Assembly (NCBI GenBank): GCA_050084985.1
Contig: JBITNC010000001.1
Location: 98,146,001-98,210,000 of the forward strand
Origin: Nageia nagi
Taxonomy: Eukaryota > Pinophyta
Reading direction: 5' to 3'
Length of the DNA stretch: 64,000 bases
The translations under genes and the position numbers were made by a program. Under the pieces are notes generated by a model. It made no database searches and had not been told where the DNA came from. It worked only from the letters and a program-made list of their open reading frames with translations. Positions 61,801 to 64,000 of the stretch are shown in pieces (positions within the stretch are counted from its first letter, which is position 1; each line of letters begins with the position of its first letter).

Positions 61801-61845
61801 ATTTGTGTGCTTCAGGTATATTTAAAAGCAGCAGCCGCTTTACAT
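46700..61845 (-). CDS. VPS54: VPS54 (GARP complex subunit), C-terminal exons
   Basis: Five exons on the minus strand join without a frame break to 173 codons plus TAA. The product reads DVKRLLLLNIPEAHKSLL, DYKVHRDEIHSKLVQIMKER, LPQIVESWNKPED, QPSQFARALTK, VLQRV, QMIFRQVVENFHSQISDAF, DVQHILACIHSLPTDY and ends LLQRFGKEA. This is the C-terminal part of plant VPS54. VPS54 with VPS51, VPS52 and VPS53 forms GARP, a CATCHR-type helical-rod tether on the trans-Golgi network for retrograde vesicles from endosomes; the C-terminal part is the Vps54-like domain. Exons: 61845-61766, 61417-61256, 48462-48395, 47031-46951, 46832-46700. Introns are 348, 12793, 1363 and 118 bp. The rest of the gene lies to the right of about 61.85 kb and mostly beyond the window. 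No stop or frameshift suggests loss of function. Confidence 0.85.
46951..47031 (-). CDS. VPS54: VPS54 exon
   Basis: 81 bp, acceptor CTGAACAG/ACAAG, donor AACAG/GTCAAA. Codes QVVENFHSQISDAFLKIDAS and TTQVKN, with split Arg codons at both ends. Confidence 0.88.
48395..48462 (-). CDS. VPS54: VPS54 exon
   Basis: 68 bp, acceptor TATATTCAG/GAAG, donor TTTAG/GTGAGA. Codes EVGVLQRVLSPILLERDVQM and IF, with a split Arg codon (AG/A) completed in the next exon. Confidence 0.88.
52140..52960 (-). pseudogene. Unidentified decayed coding region
   Basis: Minus-strand frames with few stops read VGELYHRQYLVRSSSKDRLL (52930-52860 area), then ETMGFETLLSTW, EARHMLDSLVSKFSICEAYI, NHSFKLLQWSMEEYRDDL, RKQWLILQSHNKIACPLTKC and VGWGFMVLQPLNR down to 52351, and ANLLVAGFGLKRLPENG to 52140. 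The composition looks like a real protein rather than chance. I do not recognise the family. It lies about 250 bp downstream of a PBS-like site, so it may belong to a retrotransposon, but a captured host gene is equally possible. Confidence 0.4.
53213..53225 (-). other. PBS-like site
   Basis: The minus strand reads TGCTATCAGAGCC, one base from the initiator-Met type TGGTATCAGAGCC. If real, a minus-strand element runs to the left and its 5' LTR to the right. A matching LTR pair was not found. Confidence 0.35.
53697..53780. repeat. Four-copy 21-bp tandem repeat
   Basis: Units start TGCATTTTCA, at about 53697, 53718, 53739 and 53761, with GGTAAAATCA between the first three. Confidence 0.85.
54222..54229 (+). 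promoter_or_regulatory. TATA-like box within repeat block
   Basis: TATAAAAG, in a segment with ACATGCACTGGACC upstream. A similar arrangement (ACATGCATTGGACC, then TATAAATA at 55233-55240) follows about 1 kb later, so these could be promoters of two LTR-like repeats. Function is inferred only. Confidence 0.3.
55233..55240 (+). promoter_or_regulatory. TATA-like box within repeat block
   Basis: TATAAATA at the end of the GCAC..GGTGC array and before the hairpin array. See the related segment at 54222. Confidence 0.3.
55553..56624. repeat. Tandem array of nine hairpins
   Basis: Nine imperfect inverted repeats of about 42-48 bp, at 55553-55596, 55666-55710, 55781-55822, 55893-55935, 56005-56050, 56145-56192, 56293-56336, 56366-56407 and 56581-56624. 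Typical arms are CGCATGATTTCAAAAGAC and GTCTTTTTGAATCATGCG around a short loop such as AAAATCTT. The first five start every 112-115 bp. A variant left arm (TGCCTCAAAAA) occurs in copies 2, 5 and 8. Sequence between hairpins is less conserved. No coding frame is convincing. Confidence 0.9.
56880..57930 (+). other. Possible LTR promoter/R-U5 region
   Basis: After the hairpin array come a TATTTATAG box (57035-57043), a GC-richer leader-like stretch, a pyrimidine run at 57630-57660 and a GC-rich stretch to 57930. The order (U3-like repeats, TATA, pyrimidine-rich part) resembles the TR-GAG-like LTR at 36.3-38.0 kb, but no second copy, LTR end or target duplication was found, so this is only a suggestion. 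Confidence 0.3.
57931..59105. other. Intron sequence, nothing recognised
   Basis: No domain motif or repeat stands out. Confidence 0.4.
59110..59960 (-). pseudogene. Non-LTR reverse transcriptase fragment
   Basis: The 134-aa minus-strand stretch (59839-59435) contains FFVDFRKAFDIVLRHKF (RT motif A, D and the FDxV form), then GVKQGFPLSSTLFGLYIDEL (motif B region). Before it, TIMISHTLAKLYATIIVDYI fits the RT entry with TIM--HTLAKLY. After it, GIQVPILLFTNDITLLSHS stands where the YADD box should be, and NLSKTKVVAFN and TSYTYLGVLF follow. The combination differs from the L1-type LINEs elsewhere in the window and may be RTE-like. The catalytic box is altered (FTND), several stops are present, and no endonuclease was found. 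Confidence 0.7.
60681..60884 (+). pseudogene. Ty1/copia integrase N-terminal fragment
   Basis: 67 aa on the plus strand: VCEGCRHGRHHRDAF then LTHLELVHSDLCGTMSVASHGG. This is the end of the GAG_pre-integrase zinc-binding region (C--C--G--HR--F) and the start of the integrase core (LEL-HSDLCG---S--G), including the first catalytic Asp in HSDLCG. Integrase inserts element DNA. The frame breaks right after and no other copia domain is nearby. Confidence 0.75.
61256..61417 (-). CDS. VPS54: VPS54 exon
   Basis: 162 bp, exactly 54 codons. Acceptor ATATTTCAG/GAT, donor ACAAAG/GTGTTA. It carries the most conserved piece, ERLLVHLRVLPQIVESWNKP followed by QPSQFARALTK. Confidence 0.9.
61766..61845 (-). 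CDS. VPS54: VPS54 exon (first recognised)
   Basis: Codes for VKRLLLLNIPEAHKSLLLSE and IDRVAQ, and ends at a CACAG/GTAATA donor. The acceptor is ambiguous: TTTTGTATGTGAAG/ATG (61845, preferred because of its pyrimidine-rich lead) or CACCAG/TTCTG (61869), both in the same phase. Confidence 0.75.
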
Positions 61846-62300
61846 CTTCACATACAAAAGGAATCAGAACTGGTGTCAGTGCCCGTTTGAATTTTCAAGA
61901 AAAGCTTAAATACTACAAGTGTCAACCTTTCAGAAATAATTACACCCTGGATGCTCTAAACAGGTATCATATAAGATGTAAAAAACTGCACAAATATCAT
62001 TGTGATAGATATTTTAAGTTATGAAAATCCACATTAGCTCCAAATAAATAACAAGGCACATTTTGTTAAAAATCATGCTAATACATAACACAATTATGAA
62101 TCCCTTTTTCAACTCAATCAGCATCCAGAATAAGACATTTAGGGTGAAACAGCCATAATGTATACAATTACAAACACTTGAAAATAGGCATGTAATTTAT
62201 AATTTGTTCTTTAATATGTTGAGTTAGTATTGTCTATTGTGTATCTTCAATAAAATGTTGAAAAATGCAAATCAAAATGTACCAGCACTTTTCATTCTCT
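61846..62300. other. VPS54: VPS54 intron sequence
   Basis: No additional exon of VPS54 was recognised here; AT-rich intron sequence. Confidence 0.4.
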
Positions 62301-62369
62301 ACAATCAGCTCGATAAAACAGACCAGTGTTACATAGGATACTTGTTTACCACCCTGAAAGGGTTGTATC

Positions 62370-62855
62370 CTTGTGTCCCCATTTCTGGACACAAGGAAAT
62401 TCCATATGAAACATTTCCCACTTTCAATTTTGTTTTCAAGCCAGATAAGTTTTCCCCTCTTTGGAAGAGGCATTCCCCCATTTTGGGAACGTGGTAACAC
62501 CATCGAGAACGTCTCCCTACCATTCCCTTTTCGAGGAACAACAAGAAGACGTTCCCAAGAATGTTCCTTGTTGGAGGGGAGTCGTTTCCGAACAGCACAC
62601 CCTCAAGGAACGGCCCAAGAACGTCCCAGCCATTCCCGAGAGCAGTCGAGGAACAGCGCAGTCGAAGAACAGCCAAGGAACGACTAGTTGTTCCTCAACC
62701 ACTCTTGGGAACGGCTAGGAGTTCCCTCCAAGAGATGGGTGCACCCTAATAACGTCCTGATCGTTCCTAGGACAGCAAGGGAACGACTAGTTGTTCCTCA
62801 ACCGCTCCTAGGAACGGTTGGGCATTCCCTCCTAGGGAGGGATGCCCAACCAAAA
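62370..62855. repeat. Palindrome-rich GGAACG/CGTTCC block
   Basis: Roughly twenty GAAC(G)/(C)GTTC words in both orientations. Clear palindromes: CTTGTGTCC / GGACACAAG around 62371-62396; GGAACGACTAGTTGTTCC near 62677 and again near 62771; and a 36-bp near-perfect one with GGTTGGGCAT / ATGCCCAACC arms at about 62816-62851. Two ~70-bp direct repeats (62677-62748, 62769-62843) share GGAACGACTAGTTGTTCCTC. GC content is well above the surroundings. Confidence 0.8.
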
Positions 62856-63169
62856 AAAAAACATCTGGCACTTGAATTTTAAAAAACTCAACTTAAAAAA
62901 GCATGGGATGGGTCCCACTAATGTCCCCACTTCCACAAGCCTAATTGCAAGTTAATAAAGCATTGCAAATTGAAAAACATAACCATGTTGTTTGTGTGCA
63001 GCTATGAGAAGAAAAAAACGACGAGGAAAAAGACAACAGTGAGGTGGAGCAAGACTGCCTAAGGTACTTAACTACTTCCTATTTTTCACAATTTGTATTT
63101 TTTATTTAATTATTTATTTACCTTGTTTATTAGATACCAAAAAGTGAAAAAAAAAAAAAAAAATCATTT

Positions 63170-64000
63170 TCCAAAATCCAGAATGAATGAAAGTGAAGGC
63201 TTTGATTCAAAAAATGAAATGGGGGAGAAAACCCAAATGTCCAACAAGAACAAACACAAAGTTTTGGAGGGGGCAATAGTACCTCCAATTTGAGCATTCA
63301 TCCTTGTTGTTGAAAACCTTTGCCAAAGGAACATATAATTCCAAGAAACTTTTACTTCAATTCGTTATAAACAAAAACCATAGGAAAAAAAATTTGGGGA
63401 GGGAGAACTAGGAAATGTCATTTTTGTTCTACTAAATTTAAGAGAAGTTATACTAAAGTTGAGTCACAATGTCACATCTCACAAATAAATTAGAGGTAGG
63501 GGTGAGAGTGTGTCAAAGTATAAATAAATTTCAGTTTGCAGAAACCAATAGGCTTGTGCAAGAGGCCACACTTGAGCATCAAGAATTCCCATATCTAGTT
63601 GACCTAGTCGAGCATCTCCTACTACCCATGCATCATCATCTTCTGTACAACCTTCTTCTTCTAGTTTGTAGAGTCCTACAATGACCCCCTCAAGAAAAAG
63701 AGGGAACATAGCTGATGCATTAAACTTACAAGCAAAAGAAATGGTTGATGATTATGTATGTAACTTTTTTTATGCACATGGGTTGCTTTTCCATCTTGCA
63801 CGCTCACCTTACTTTATGCATTTGAAAAAATAAAGGATGCAAGGCCTTCATATCTACTTCTTGGGGATACTAGACTTTGTATTAGCCTTTTGGAGAAGCA
63901 ATATGCCAAGTACTCTCTAATGATGCAAACATAGGTGAACCGTGGTTGTTCCATAGTCATGGATGGGTGATTAACATTCGTCAACATCCACTCATCAATA
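63170..64000 (+). pseudogene. hAT-family transposase (BED/DUF659 type), decayed, cut by window end
   Basis: In shifting frames the plus strand reads GGGNST and KTFAKGTYNSKKLLLQF (63260-63360, BED zinc-finger-like with CC before it), GVRVCQSINKFQFAE (63495-63540), TPSRKRGNIADALNLQAKEM (about 63680-63740), FFYAHGLLFHLARSPYF (63755-63810), PSYLLLGDTRLCISLLEKQY and NRGCSIVMDG (about 63930-63970). The order and words are those of the plant hAT transposases with BED and DUF659 domains. Frameshifts and stops (one after MDG, where Trp is usual) show it is dead. The catalytic C-terminal dimerisation part lies beyond the window. Confidence 0.75.

Noticed and set aside
62329-62687. Overlapping frames of about 60-115 aa in all six frames
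   Set aside because: The block is palindromic and GC-richer, so stops are rare; no frame shows a domain.

Overview
The window reads as nuclear DNA of a seed plant with a large, repeat-rich genome, most likely a gymnosperm/conifer. It is AT-rich, has almost no intact long reading frames, holds many decayed retrotransposons, and contains one real gene whose introns are packed with transposon debris. The conifer assignment is inference from this texture and from the kinds of LINE, PPR and gypsy remnants; no species can be named.

Layout. 0-9.4 kb: a LINE ORF1 relic (minus), a decayed PPR gene (minus) and a broken LINE (plus). 10.8-19.2 kb: a copia-type LTR element with a short, non-coding internal region and an ACATG target duplication; one of its LTRs is split by a 5.8 kb LINE with its own 8-bp duplication. 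19.7-25.0 kb: LINE 3' pieces, a weak DUF604-like relic and a gypsy reverse transcriptase/RNase H relic. 25.3-30.8 kb: a minus-strand gypsy-type LTR element with LTRs, PBS, PPT, gag and protease remnants but no reverse transcriptase or integrase; it appears to have split an older gypsy element whose gag relic lies at 32.3-32.9 kb. 36.3-41.2 kb: the youngest element, with two nearly identical 1.66 kb LTRs, a GATGC duplication and a single intact 420-aa gag frame with no pol, i.e. a TR-GAG-like non-autonomous retrotransposon. Its U3 carries an ordered array of TGANNTCA boxes.

46.7-61.85 kb (minus) holds the last five recognised coding exons of VPS54, a subunit of the GARP tethering complex. All boundaries recovered are GT-AG except one ambiguous acceptor, and the reading frame is continuous across all joins. 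One intron is about 12.8 kb and contains a PBS-like site with an unidentified decayed coding region, two dense short-repeat arrays (53.6-55.1 kb and 55.55-56.6 kb; the second is a tandem array of hairpins), a non-LTR reverse transcriptase fragment and a copia integrase fragment. The next intron upstream contains a decayed hAT transposase cut by the window end, preceded by a palindrome-rich GGAACG/CGTTCC block.

Functionally, only VPS54 looks like a host gene in use; the gag frame of the TR-GAG-like element is the only intact element protein. Everything else is mobile-element sequence in various stages of decay, mostly with in-frame stops at former Gln, Trp and Arg codons, as expected from C-to-T mutation of methylated repeats. 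Homology calls were made by eye without database searches.
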